Shown: positions 1 to 13,500 of the stretch, piece after piece | Layout of the letters: each line of letters starts with the position of its first letter | Numbering within the stretch: position 1 is the first letter of the stretch | Source: Hymenolepis diminuta | Taxonomy: Eukaryota > Platyhelminthes > Cestoda > Cyclophyllidea > Hymenolepididae | NCBI GenBank assembly: GCA_900708905.1 | Contig: CAADRB010000007.1 | Span: 3,815,667 to 3,879,666 of the forward strand | DNA length: 64,000 nt | Reading direction: 5' to 3' | Translations under genes and position numbers: made by a program | The notes under the pieces: model-generated | What the model saw: only the letters and a program-made list of their open reading frames with translations | Told to the model about the DNA's origin: nothing | Databases searched by the model: none

Positions 1-607
1 TGGCTGAAAGCAAGACAGTCACTGATCGGAATTGCGCTTTCCTATAAGAAAATTGAAATGATGGGTTTAGTACAATATGAACAATGGTCAATAAATTAAT
101 TTATCACTGAAGGTCCTACCTCTTTCAGTGTGACATAAATAGGGAAAAACGAACAAAGAAAATAAAACGAAATCCAGATCTGATATGATGGAATTAGCAA
201 AACAGAGAAGAGGGTTTGAGATCCAACTGAGAAATCTGTAAACAATCCTCTACTTTTTTTAAATCACTACGGACGACAGGTGTGCAGTTTGGATAGACAA
301 ATAAAGTAAATTGGGAAATCTATAAGCAACTTAATTAGTTCAACCCTTCCCCTCCAACAAACTTTCTACAGTGGCTCTTTATCTCATATAACTTGATCTT
401 AAAATGCCATTATCTTAGATTGCTATTAAATTTTAAAAAATATACATTCTTTAGCCACATTATGGTTAATTTCATTATTCCAAATTGAAGAAACGGGAAC
501 GAAGAGCTTTTTATACTGCTCCAAGCATAATTGACAGTCTACTTAAGAAACGATTTTGAGAGAGGCATAAATTGGAATAAAAAATAATAACGAAAATCCC
601 GTCTTAC
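1..607. other. Left edge: probable intron 6 of the nucleotidase gene
   Basis: The minus-strand nucleotidase reading stops at the donor following 608. Towards the left edge I see only AT-rich sequence without a convincing continuation. On the minus strand two acceptor-like sites lie close to the edge (one ending near position 42, one ending near 4), so the next exon may begin at or beyond position 1. Nothing else is recognised. Confidence 0.4.
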
Positions 608-1455
608 TAGATGCATCCATTCAACAACGGATTCGACGTCGTCGAAAATGGAATGGTAGGACATGTAGATTGAATCAAGTTGAACTCCGTTCTCCTTTTT
701 CATATATTTGTCATCATTATGGAACATATGAATGACACAAGATAGAAGATAGATTTCTAGAAGATAGTATAAACATACCAAATACATAAAAATAAACAAC
801 AAAAACAAAGTATTTAGACACTAACTTGGAAGATCGAATAATGTATTCATAATAACAATTCTTGATTCATCGTATTTCAAAAACTTATTGGGGTACATCT
901 TTGGTAGCTCATCACTATGAAAAGAAACAAAGAATTATATATAAAAATAATAAAATTACGCAGTAATGACGTTGAATCCCTGAAGGCAGACCAATACATT
1001 TCCGAACTGGTCCAGTTTTAAGAATGTTCCATAGAGGGTGTCAAACCAAAGACCCCTACAGAATTAAAATAAGGTAATATAAATTAAAATCAAGTGTAAA
1101 AAATTAATTGTATACCGAATTGGAAATGAAGGCTCATAAGTAAAAGAAAGCAATTGTTGCGGATATCCGATGGCAACCAGCCGATCACGGCAAATTTGGA
1201 AAGCCAGTTCTTCATAATCGGGGGATTTGTATTCTTAAAAAAAGAGATTAAGGCAAAGGAAAAATCGTACGAGCAAGTGTGTAATCCATGTCAAAACCGA
1301 AGAAACGAATAGAGTCCAGACGAAGGCTCCTGTTTACGAAGATCCTAAATTTTGTGGAATGTACATGACAATAAAAAAATTGCTAACCTCAATTTGGTGC
1401 CACGCTTGTATCCAATAGTCGGATGTTCGCCACTTGGACTAGTTGTATTTGTCAT
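608..1455 (-). CDS. NT5C2: Cytosolic purine 5'-nucleotidase (cN-II family), 5' part, six exons
   Basis: This HAD-superfamily enzyme dephosphorylates IMP/GMP-type purine nucleotides in the cytosol. I assembled six minus-strand exons: 1455-1388, 1344-1271, 1233-1116, 1055-960, 914-826 and 756-608. All introns are GT-AG, the phases agree, and the sum is 198 residues with no stop. Seen: start MTNTTSP; FVNRSL followed by [10 protein letters not shown], whose DMDYT (residues 41-45) is HAD motif I with the nucleophilic Asp; [64 protein letters not shown]; then [17 protein letters not shown]. These match the N-terminal half of vertebrate NT5C2 in order. The introns are tiny (43, 37, 60, 45, 69 bases). 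The C-terminal half, with HAD motifs II-IV, is not recognisable in 1-607 and must lie beyond the left edge or behind a weak exon I missed. NT5DC relatives are less likely, given the close match around DMDYTLA and GLWFDTLYG. Confidence 0.9.
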
Positions 1456-2901
1456 TGCTAAATATAAATAGAAATGGTTTCAATCAGATTCGTGAAATAC
1501 ATCTAGCAAACAGCGAACGGGAGTGAAAGATGTTCAAGAAAGGAAAGGATTAATTATGACCATATGCAGATATAAGAACATACATAAACTGCAATATTTT
1601 GTTATAAAAATCCTTGTCAAAACAACAGCACGCAGACTCACCTCGTTCAAGCGGTATGAATGAAAAGATTGTAAGATGTGGTATTATTTTGTCAAATTTA
1701 ACTTGAATCATTCAAACAATTCATATCTACCTGCTATTTTTAGGAAAATGATGTTAGAGATTCATAAATAACTAAATAACAACGAATTTTCTATCTTAAT
1801 TACATTATTTTATTCGATCATTTTCCTAATATTATTGTGCTTTATATACTTATCAAAAACTCAGTCGATTCAACATTTCAAGTAGAAATTGCTTACTACA
1901 AAAAATAATACAGCATGATATCATATTTTACAATTCCTAAAATAATGAGGTATAAAAGTCGGTATGACCTTTAGTTAAAATATTGAGCACAGGATATACA
2001 CACAGGGAGCCGATTCTTAACATTTTTTGATTATTCGTAATACACTAGGATATAAAAAATGAACTTCTTGAAGGCCGATTTTAAATTAAAACTATATTTT
2101 CCCGAAAAATTGAAGAAATTTGACTGATCTAATGAAGCCGACGACATCGTTTTCTTTTAAATGTCTCTCAACCCTGGCCTTCTGTGTAAATTAAGTCGAA
2201 AGTGGTTCGCTTCGTGTCGATCAGGTATATAAATTGTTGTTATGTGAACCAGACAACACATAAGGAACAATTTGTAGATGACTATTAGGTTTTTATACAA
2301 GCATCCCCAAGTGGGATATCGCTCATTCTTATCTCAGTCGAATGATCGGTTATCCTGTAGGTTTCTATGTAAACATTTTTGTCACCTATAATCGAATGCG
2401 TCTTGTCGTCTCAGATCACCATATGCTTATTTAACTGTTATAGATACCAATAAAATGGAAGTTGACGCGTCGACAAATACCCTCTTTTGGCGTAGACGTC
2501 AAAGATTAGACAGGTCTTCAGATTGCAGACCTTTAGACTTTCAAATTACTGCAAAAATGAGTTAAGTTGCTCCTTGATTACGCATTTGAGTAAAGTTATG
2601 TTCTCTGATGTTATACTTTAAAATTTAACTTAAGTTACAAAGTTAGCTTGTCATAAACGAAATAAACAGAAAAATGTTTTAATAAATCATAGAGGAAACA
2701 CAATGATTAGCTTTTAATACTTAACTATGCATATCTTTTACAGTTAAACGTAAAAAATATTTAAAAACAAAAAAAATATAACTTTGCATTAATTTGTTTT
2801 TGGTTTCGACGAATCAACTTTAGTTATAACCGTTCGGTTATTTAATTTCAACCTTGATCCCGCCAGTGATTTTTTGAAGAAGTCGCGGAGTCTATCTTCC
2901 G
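1456..2901. promoter_or_regulatory. Divergent intergenic region between nucleotidase and talin start codons
   Basis: The two start codons point away from each other across 1,446 bases, so 5' UTRs and promoters of both genes must lie here unless upstream non-coding exons exist. The stretch is AT-rich, with no open frame of note. TATA-like strings on the plus strand are at 1951-1958 (TATAAAAG) and 2226-2233 (TATATAAA). Their use is unproven, as they sit about 950 and 680 bases before the talin ATG. No tRNA, repeat or other gene was recognised. Confidence 0.5.
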
Positions 2902-4527
2902 ATGGCGGCTGTGGAATTAAATCTTCTAGTAGCAAACTTAAATAAGACTATTACATTTAAAACCCCCTTGGATATTACGGTCTTTGATCTTTGTCGACAT
3001 ATCCAGGCCAATGTAAAAAATGCGGGAAGCGGTCCAGGTATTTTAAGAAAATTAAGTTTCACTTAAATAGAATACGGCATTTTTGTTGAAGATCCCGATC
3101 CGAAGCATTCATTCTGGCTTGAGAGTTCAAGATTGCTCTCTTATTATCATCTGCAAGATGGAGTAACTTTGAATCATCCATACTTGTTTAATACTATTAT
3201 TATTTACAGATGGATGTTATATACAAATCCAAACTACGTCGAATAGTAGTAAGCACGTTAGATGGTACGAGAAAAACCCTTCAAGTTGATGATAGTAAAA
3301 CTATTGCTGATTTAATGGTTACAATATGTGGAAAGATGGGTGAGCTCTTTAATTTATCACATTTGTGGTTACTACATCTTATTATGAATATACTGCATTC
3401 GCTTACTTTTGAAGGCATAACTAACCATGAAGAATATTCTCTAATCCATGAGAAAGGTCGACAACAGACTATGCGTCGGCCGAAGAATGCACCAAGAGAT
3501 TATGATAAACTAGAAACTTTAAAGCACAAGCTTCAAACCGACGATGGAGGTTGGTTAACGTCTTGATTCTCCGATCCATTTCCTTTATAGCCAACTGGTT
3601 GTCTCACGCCAAAACTTTCCGTCAGTTGGGCATCGAAGAAAAAGATAATCTTCTACTTCAGCGTAAATACTTCTTTTCCGATCAAAACGTTGGAGCTCGG
3701 GATCCTGTTCAATTAAATCTCCTATTTATTCAAGTAAAATTCTGTTTTATTTATTTAATCTAACGCTTGATTATTTAGCTTAAAGAGGCTATTCTAAATG
3801 GTGCTCACCCAATTAGTCTCAGTCAGGCCATTGAACTGGCAGGTCTACAATGCCAGGCGGAAATGGGAAATCTTATTCCTGAGAAAGTTAAATCAACCAG
3901 CATTGAGTAAGTCTACATTAAAATGCATTTGATATATTTCATCAAACACCCTATATAATATTAATGTGATTAAAAGTTAGTATTCTTTCCTTTTCTTTTA
4001 GTGTAAAGGAACATTTGCCAAAGGAATACTGTAAAGTAAAGAGCGTTGAAAAGAAAATCAAAGAAGTGAGTTAAAAACCCTTTATTTTTCCCCTTACTTT
4101 ATTATTGGTGCATATTATTGAAGGTAGCACTTTGATTAGCTGTTTGTCTTACTCTAAATCATCCACTCGCGTAGTTAAGCCCACTCACGAATCACAATGC
4201 AATATTTTTGGGCGGTTGTCTATCGCGTGGCCTGACTCATTTATATACGCTGACGCACTTAACATTAATTCGTGTTTAGACGTCTAACCAATCAGATTAG
4301 CAAACATATGTCCACACATTAGCTCTCTATTGCGTCCATTGTTTTCGGCTGCAATTGTCACTGGTCAGTAGAAGTTGTGTATGATATAAACAATTTAATA
4401 AATACTTTTTTCCCCCTTTTAGCAATATCAAAAACTTAATGGTCTGTCGGAAAAGGATGCCAAAGTACGGTATATTCAAGTGTGCCGTTCCTTACCAACT
4501 TATGGAATTACGTTTTTCTTGATTAAG
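2902..4527 (+). CDS. TLN: Talin exons 1-8: FERM F0, F1 and F2 subdomains (residues 1-311)
   Basis: Exons: 2902-3037, 3071-3162, 3210-3339, 3415-3549, 3591-3733, 3779-3906, 4002-4065, 4423-4527. F0 occupies about residues 1-80 (ubiquitin-like; EYGIFVEDPDPK, FWLESS). F1 follows (STLDGTRKTLQVDDSKT, GITNHEEYSLI), with a basic loop (RRPKNAPRDYDK) where vertebrate talin has its lipid-binding F1 insert. F2 carries KYFFSDQNVGARDPVQLNLL, HLPKEYCK and the end RSLPTYGITFFLIK. The head positions integrin-binding F3 and contacts acidic lipids. Introns here are 33, 47, 75, 41, 45, 95 and 357 bases. Intron 3 (3340-3414) is a multiple of three and contains no stop in frame, so a transcript retaining it would stay readable. 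Intron 7 (4066-4422) shows nothing else. Confidence 0.93.
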
Positions 4528-7500
4528 GTAATAAAACTATTTACCTCTAATTTCATACATTAAGCGTAACGTTCAAGATGCCACATGAACCAGTCCCAAT
4601 TATTGAAGGACTAAGTTTTGCAGACTGGCTGAGAAGTGACACTCATGTAAAAGTCAGATAATTCATTTATTAGCCAATTGTTTATAAAAGCGAATTATGA
4701 AAAAAAACTCATTGCATGAGATCATACGAATTAAATATAAGTATTTGGTAGCAGGTCTTTAATCTACTCGGAACATCATTAAAGAACTTGTAGTTATGAA
4801 TTTTTTATGGGAGTCCTAGGCGATCTTTGCAATGATCTGAACATGTATTTCTGCGATGACTCATCACTATCTGTGCACTCGAACAACAGGTTTCCAAACT
4901 TCATAGCCTTAGTGTGCTGCTAACTTGGGACGTTCTTAAATATTTAAACATTTATCTTTTGTTCAGCGCTCATCTTGAATAGAGAGGTAGCGCATTCGAG
5001 TCTTCCTTGTGGGAAACTTTATGTGTCACCCCCTTTGCCAGACAGAACCGGTACAATTTTCCATTCCAGTCACTGGATGTGTACCTTTAACTTCACAGTT
5101 GGGTCACTTTTGAATCATCCTCTGTATTTTTATGTTTGTTCTTCGAGCAATGCCACTTTTATCTGATGGTATTTCCATATGAAAGTCGATTGCCCGAGTG
5201 GTTAGTGGGACTTGATAATTCCTCTGTCTCTAATTGGTTGTTAGATGACGTCTTTATGACTATATATAGCACTTTTAGAAGTCTATCGAATCATGTCTTT
5301 AATTTGAAACCACCAGTCGCCTTTAACTTAAGACAACCAGGCTGAGGAATCGTTAATTGATATGCGGTGTGATCGTAGAATCTCTTCTTCCCTCTTCCCA
5401 TGTCTAAGTTGACATTTATCACCTGGTCCACGTGACAGGTACACCAACAGCCTGCACACGTCTTTGCTATAATTGCTAAGCTGCTCTGTTTCCGTATCTC
5501 GGTTTATTCGATACATATTGGTGTGTGTGAAATAATCGGCCCCGAACACCATTTTTCAATCACTTGAATTTTATCAATATTTAGATTTCTCTATAGCTGA
5601 AAAATAAGCCTGAATATTGGTGTTCGTGAGTAAAACAGTCCATATGTTATCTTAAAAATACGGCTTATCTTATCTAGTGTATTAAATGAGAAAGTGATCT
5701 GACAGAGTAAGTTGCAAAAATGAGAGTAAAAGAGTGAGACTTTTAGCAATTATTAATATTCCCATTGCTTGAGCAGTAGGAATGTGAAATTTGAAAATTT
5801 TTCACTAGGAAGTTTTATTTTCCTGAATCCAAATAGTACTTAGCCCTTAACTCCATCTTGTTTCTATATATTATAAGATCGATAAATTTGATTAGAGCTT
5901 AGGGTTTGAACACTGTTGAGTTGAGAGCATTCTTGAGTACCGATTTTCTCAAATGAAAGTCAGTATTAGTGTTAATTTTAATACCTTAAATAGTAACAAA
6001 GGTGTTAATATGAAACTGTACTAGTTTATGAGATCGGGTGGCGGAATTTATCCCATTCTATATGCCAAGAGTTAAAAGTAAATCTGGTGGCCTGCTCATT
6101 TTTATAAAACTATAATTTAGTCATTTCGCAAATAATAATCGAGATATGTGAATTGCCATAGACGACCCCAATTCATCATAAATTCATCACTAAATTTTTG
6201 TATCGTAGGTACGAATTGGATAGAGTGATATGTTGCTGTCAGCATTTTTACAACTGATGAAATGAGGTAATTTCGATCCTCCAATTAAAGAGTTTTCAAA
6301 AGTTTTGATTGGAATCTTAGAGTCTTTAAGTTTGTCTTGGTTTGTAATATTTTAGAGAGTCTATTTCATTTGAAAATCGGTTTTGAAGACTGCTCTTTGA
6401 AGGACTGATTGAACAGCGGCTTTCATGAACGAAAGCTTACATAAACTAGTAATCGGTTATTCGAAATCAGAGAAGAGTCTATTTCTGTATATGCATAATT
6501 TTTAACGTTTGAGTGAAGATGGCTATTTCGTTTTTACAACAGCAGTATTGATATTCTTTATACGCATAATATTTTTCAGCTATACAGGCTTCAGTTTTTA
6601 CCAGTTTTTGCCCCAGGTATTTATCTCTTTGTCTAGATCTCCCCTCCCCTCTTCTTATTCAAAATCTCTTGTGTAATCCAATTTTCTTTCCTTAAAATTG
6701 CTTCCCTCTCAGTGCGTGCGTCCGTGTATAACATCTGGAGTGTTCGGGTAACGACCTGGTGGCCGAAAATGAGTCATCCATCCTAGTGTACGTGTGCACA
6801 TTGGCTCGACTGACTGGTGGTTGTTTTGGTGTCCTGATTTGTCCATCATCATATAATGGTGGTCAGGTGATGGTAAAATCAGGCCCTGACAACTGGTCAA
6901 ATATGTTTTCTTTGTGTATGATTTGCTTCGGGGATCTAGTTAAAAGATGGTATTTCAAATTAGGCAGATTCAGGAAATAGTCGGACTACCTTTTTGGTTT
7001 TACTAATTGATTAACCAGGATGTGCGAATAGTGTAACGTATTGGGAACTACGAAAAAAATGCTCAGAAGACCCAAAGTTCGCACGTCCTGACTTGATCAC
7101 ATCTTAGTATATTGGGTTAATTGCAATTGTTTAGATAGATAAATGGGAGAAGTTAGCCATTCTCAATTCGCCGTATCTCAAATGGGAGTTTTAACTGTGA
7201 GACTAGACACCACAAAGGGCTTATATCTGGCTTGTACTTATAGAAGAGGGAATTTCAAGTCGGTCAGATCTAATGAAACAGCTGATAGACGATTTGGAAT
7301 CTTGATCGAAAACCTAGATTGATTCAGATTTATTTCTAAATTACATTCTGTTGTTTTTTTTTGCTTTGATTTATGCGTTAAGCTTTAGCTCCTGTGTTCT
7401 CATATCTGAATTTGTTTAATTTACGATTAAGTTCTTATTTCACAGGTGATACATGAACGCTAAATGATATCTCCAAATTCATATCTATTTCCAGTAGATT

Positions 7501-10500
7501 TGATCCTTTTAATTGATATCTTAGTGTTTTAAACTTCCCTTGGTTTGTCTACCTGATTAAGAAAGAATTGTTAAAAAGGTACGAATTGTAGCTTTTTCAC
7601 GATAAGGCGAGTGAATTACAAAAACTGAAATTTAGAAATACGAGAATTTTTATTGTAGATTGGGTAGCATTTCGTCTCCCTTTGTCCTCAAGACATTTTC
7701 CTCTTTTGAAGACTGTTGAGTGGATACTTTTCGTAGATGCCGATTTTGCACTCATAAATTTGAACTCATATGAATTTTCTTAATGGGGTCAGCACCACCT
7801 CCATCTTATAAACTGGTGCAGTTCTTGGTTTCTGGTTCAAAATTAAAGTGAAGTATTTACTTGGGCTCATTTTGGAGAGACAATGTACCCTCCAAGCTAT
7901 TATTATTAAACTCACATTTGATTTGTCATTTATTGAGCACTAGTACTGATTGGAAGCAAGACTAAATATTTACGGCACTTTGAACAGAATTCGTAAAACT
8001 TTATGAGTCTGAGTCGTTCCTCTGGCACTGGGTTTTACCACTAATCTTCCCCCATGCACATGCCTGAGAATAAAGTCTCGTAATTGACTAATCAGATAGT
8101 CAAAAAATCCCACATAGAAAAACCCGTGCATAATCAGTTATACCTTCGTAATCATTAAGCCGTTTTTGGGCTACAAGTTCTCAATCTCAATCCATCAGGT
8201 CTGACGAGTCGTTAGAACCAAGATGATCACTGGGGCTAGCGATAATAATTTACAATAACTGAGATATGCAGTATTAGTCACTGCTAAATTAGTTATTTCT
8301 AAATGTCCACCAGTTCGTCTGTGATATTATCTCATAAAATCACGTTGACGTCCTGCCGCGCATGACTACTTCCGGTTTGTTCAAGGAAGAATACTGTTTA
8401 ATGGAGTAGTTAGGGGAATATTATCAGGATTTTCCTCTAAAGAAATCTATTTCTCTGCAGGTAGTAATGGTGAATAGTTCACTTGTTGAATTTGGATGCT
8501 ATTAAATTATTTTTCTCTGCATTGATGACATTTCCTGCTTGTTTGATTTCAATCTCCTTCAACAAAAATGCAACTAGCATAGAGGGGACTAAAAAGTAAC
8601 TCACTATAAAAGTCGTCAGCCATTTAATTGATCAAAACATGCCAATTTATCGGCACACTATGAAAAATCGGAAACTAGTTGCTGGAGTGTAAAGTTGATG
8701 GAATACTATTAATTAACAATATGTTCGGATAGACACAAAGACCGTCAAGAACTGTCATGCAGAATTCAAGACTACAGATTCCGAAATGAATCTCCTAGCG
8801 GTAAGACTAAAATTTTACTTTTGTGGGCTCCTTTTTATAAAAACTGATTGAAAACTGATTTGTCAACTCGAAATTCGATCGGTGAATTTTTATTAAAATT
8901 TGATAGAATCAAAGTTTTTTTACCTTTAAAGCGAAAATTATTCCTCATAAATCAATGCAAGGTTGAGTGTGTGAGAGAATCGCAATTATTCAAGAAAAGT
9001 GAAAGTATATCTGAAGTGGGTCTGTACCATGTATCTTTCACACACCCTTTTTCCCCATTCTGTATTTTGTGATTCATTCGTATCAAGTCATCCCCATCTT
9101 TCAGATTAGTCATCGCAAAATCGGGAGGAAGATAAAGAACGCAAGTATATTTTTTCCCAGAAAGATGGATTAGGTTCCAGAATTATCAATTTGCGATGTG
9201 CCTGAGTCTCTGGAAAAGGCAATATCACAATGGTTAACGCACATTTCTGCTAATTTAGGAGATTGATGCACATTTTGGCGCATCTAGTTCAGTGGATTAT
9301 TAATCAAGTTGTTTGATTCAGATCAATAAGAAGGACTGTAGAATGCGTGTTTCGAAACTGACAGATACAAGTTTAGTCAATTGGAAGACCAACTCCATTT
9401 ATTAATACTGAACAATGGAATTTCTTAATCAGAGGAACTACAAAATATTATCATTTTCTCAAGGAGAGTACTAGAAAATATGTCCCGACCTGCTCTATAA
9501 ACCATGCGTTTTGTGCCCTTCACTTGCATTATTGACACGTCGAAGCTTAAATTTGTGGTCTATTTAGCACTGAAAAATTTATTTTCTGCGGATCTCTCAT
9601 ATCCTTTGATGTTTTTGTTGTGAGAGTATTTATGTTTTGTTACTGATCTCGTGGTTTATCACACACATTGAGAAGTTCAACGGTGACAATTGCTAACGTC
9701 ACTAAAATTTATGTAAGGTATGAGAATGATAATTATATGGAAAATTTTCTTTTAATGTCTGTAAGTAATCCACTTCATCTGTCAATTAGAGAAGGTCAAA
9801 TAAATGATTAGCTGTCTCATGATAGATTTCATGAGTAATCCTGGTCAATACGTAGATCTATCATTTAGGGAGGTTTTAATATAGCATTTTTGGACGAATA
9901 CAAGTGTTGGAAAGTGCTTTCCTCTGAAGGTTTCGGAAATTTTGGTTATGAGAGGCTTGTGAGAACCTGTTATATTGACGTCAATGTGCTCTCTATGAAG
10001 TTAGATACTCATCGACACACTGCCAGTGCACTGATCAACAGTACTGACTAAATGCAGCCGAAAAGGACAGCAAAACGCGAGTTTCTCATTAAAGAGACCC
10101 TAGGATGCTGCTCCTCTGCTCAGCATGAGTGTTTAAAGATGCATTCTTCTGATTGGCTTGGAAAATGCCTTAAAATTTTGACAAATTCTTGAAGATGTTG
10201 CCTGTTGTGATCTTGGATTATCTTGATTGTCTTTTCCTTTTTCATTTTTGTAGGAGAAATTGCCAGGAAAAAACAAGCTGGTACCCAGATTATTTGGAGT
10301 TAGCAAAGAGAGTGTTATGCGTGTCGATGAAAACACCAAAGAAATCCTTCAGACTTGGCCGCTGACACGCGTTCGTCGATGGGCTGCCACGGCTAACCTC
10401 TTCACTCTGGTATGTTTCAAATTCTCCTCAATATCTTGTTTTTATCAATTCAGCTTCTTAAAACAAACTAAAATTATTATTTAAAAAATATGATCACATC

Positions 10501-13500
10501 AACTTGTTTGTAAGAATGGATTTTTTTCACGTTTTATAATCCCACATAAACAGAGCTCGATATCTACTTTCATTCTTTTCTCTAGATGACACATCTAATT
10601 GTTTAATTTGAGCTGTCAACTTCTTAATGTTATTATTTTGTGAGGCTTCATATCATGCTTATTTCAGTCTACTAGACCTTATATTAGTTCTAGAAGAGGA
10701 TCCACTTTGACGAAAGTTTTGTAGGATGGGAATAAAAGCGAAAAGTAAATAGATATTAAGAAAAATCTTGTTGCGTTCGATAGTTTTTAAAAGATTATCT
10801 AAGGTACTATATATTTCATGAGTTTTTTTTCATAGACCAGAAATATCTTCCAACTTAGGATCTTTCCGCCATTCCGCCTTGCTTTCCGAGAAAGTTCTGC
10901 CTTGATAGTGTACCTTTCTCGTTTTCATTTGAGTTCCTGTTGAGATGTGTTTAAACTCCCTCAGTGATATATTTGATCACCTATATCGGTTAATGCCAAA
11001 CCACAAATAACTGATTGGAGTATCTACCTTCTCGTTTACTACCAGTGCTGATTTCTTTAGGAATATGAACATATGATAATGTAAAGATAAACAGAATCCA
11101 AATCTTCTATTTGCGATGATTGGATCGGGGGTAATGGAGCTTTGATTCCTTAGTGGAAATCTTTCCATTGCCAAATATATTTGTAAAGTACTTGATCTTT
11201 TGTATTTCTAAATGTTCTAATTTTTAAACCGTTCTGCCTAAGAGTTCTTAAATATACTGGATATTATTATAGTTCCACTATTAAGTACTCTTCAAAACAG
11301 TTTGAGTACCTTATCTGTGAACTTTAGTCATTTTTGTGCTAAAGGTAATCTTCTCCTATATTGATTCTAAAACGGTACTTAAAGATTACATTCTTTCACT
11401 GTAGGATTTTGGTGAATACAATCCAGATGGCAACTATGTGATGCAGACCACAGAAGGTGAACAGATTTCCCAACTCATCTCCGGTTACATCGATATTATT
11501 CTTCGGCGAAAGAAAAAACCTGACGCTTTCCTGAATGAAGGTGGTGATTCAAATGTAATTCTCGAGGAGAACGTTGGTCCATCTCGGTAAGCGCACTAAC
11601 TCTTTTTCCTTCAATTGGCACACACTCTGACATTTATAATAACAGTCTTGGCTACTGAGATGCGTCAGGCCATATCACTGCCCAATGTGACCTTTATTCG
11701 ACGCTCTGGTGCCATACGCTTTTGTGGCCATTAATGTCAATGCTAATATCTCTGCTTGTAATTAATTAAACAGCAATTAAGTTCGTTATACTTCTCACAT
11801 GTACTTTTATTAGATCCCATAGCAAAAGGAAAATGAAGTAAGAAATTTTCGCAAAGTAAGCTATTCTACGCTGTTTTAATGCTTGGAAGTTTAGCTTGTC
11901 GCTATGATCTATCGCTAGACTACAGTTGAATCAGACCCGGAGAGAGGGATAAGGCTGAGGTGTAGTTAGACCGAGACACCGTTAACTAACCAAAGACCAT
12001 ATCGAAATGAATACAAGTTATTTTCATGTTTTCGATGTCTGGGAACCAAAACACCGCTGGAGTGATGGCAGGTAATGTCCCGATTAATTGTCATGATGTC
12101 AAGAGTGATATAAGGCCGCATATCGATAAGGATGATAGACAACTTAAAGACCATCTGTGGGAATTGCCCATCCTGAGATGAACCATCAACACTACAGGTT
12201 AGAGCTTTCTTTTGTCTGTTTTCTATGAGGAATACAGTGTACTTTAGTGATGCATTGTTATTCTTATCACCATCAACCGCCATAACCTACAAAGAACACT
12301 GGAAAAAAACAGGATTCAAGATTCGTAATCATTACCTTTGTTTAACTTTTTCAATTAAATGGGTTTAATTTTGAGTTGCACTGACTTATTCCCGTTTATA
12401 TAGAGTTGAAATGTTTCATTAATTAAAATAAGTGATTCTGGAGATTTTAAGGTACATATTCGATATCGAAGTCTCTGTGGTTGAGGATTAATTCTCTCAT
12501 TTAATGGAAATTGAGAGAAGTAATTTTATAAATGCAAGGTGGGGACGCTGGAGTTTGAGAACTTAAATTACTAGCATGATGGATATGGGTTTGATCTATT
12601 ATAAAAACAAACGTATTTTATGCTTGATGTTACCGTTTCTGTTCTGCTTTATCGTCTGGAATTTATCAGTTTGATCAATCTCGAAAAAATTCTTTGCGAC
12701 CGAGTGTTGTTACTCATGCGTCTCAGAGGTATCTTAATTCTACCTTAATTTTACTTCAAAATCCTAAATACCGAAAACTATATATCGCTTTTTTGTTTAA
12801 CGTGGAGGAGGTAAAAGAACGGTTAAATAAATGGGCAATTCAGTAATATTTCCTATCCTTAAATGGAAATGGAATTAATCAACTCTATAGGTTGAAAAGG
12901 TGTTCAAACAGAGTGTTCTGCCAATGACAAATGTGGAATAGGTTAACCCAATTTCCTTTCCTTTTACTTGCAGAGCGGAAATAATTTCCAATGTAGGAAC
13001 ACTGGGAAGAGGATATAACGTTTCAGCCGGCTACGTCGCAACTGAGGGCTATCCAGGCCAAGCCAGTACTTTTACTCGCGGCTATGCTGGAAAACCAGGT
13101 GAAAATGTTGTAGATCGACATGTGGACAACTCTGGTATTTCAATGAGGGCTCACACACTGGGTGGAAAACGAAGAGGAACGACTGGCAGTGAGGTAAGTA
13201 TCCCTTTGGATATTAAAATCGGGTTCAATTTCACTTAAATCTGCAAGTCCCGTGGCGTAGCGGTCCGTTTTCGTTTCTGCAAGGTCAGAGGTCACGGGTT
13301 CATTTGGCGCATACCTAGTGAGCGGCATGGCCAACCTTGCCGATTTTAACTAGTCTAAAGGGAGGAACTCAATTTGAATTCCCCATTATTGAGACTCCAA
13401 AGTGCCAGTTCTCTGTCCAACATTTCTCTTGGTCGGGTTTTGGCTTGGATTCCATTAAATTGTGATATCATTGTAAATTCAACTTATTTCTGAAAGGATA

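Noticed and set aside
1..540. Continuation exon of the nucleotidase after base 608
   Set aside because: Candidate frames (for example after an acceptor-like TAAGTAG near 540, or after one near 42) do not match the cN-II sequence expected at that point.
11966..12283. 105-residue minus-strand open frame as a nested gene
   Set aside because: A related fragment lies in intron 17 in the other orientation, no family is recognised and there is no splice or promoter context. Treated as a repeat.
13247..13320. Possible tRNA gene (A-box and B-box-like strings)
   Set aside because: No acceptor stem, anticodon arm or full cloverleaf can be drawn, and diverged copies occur elsewhere, so it is better called a SINE.
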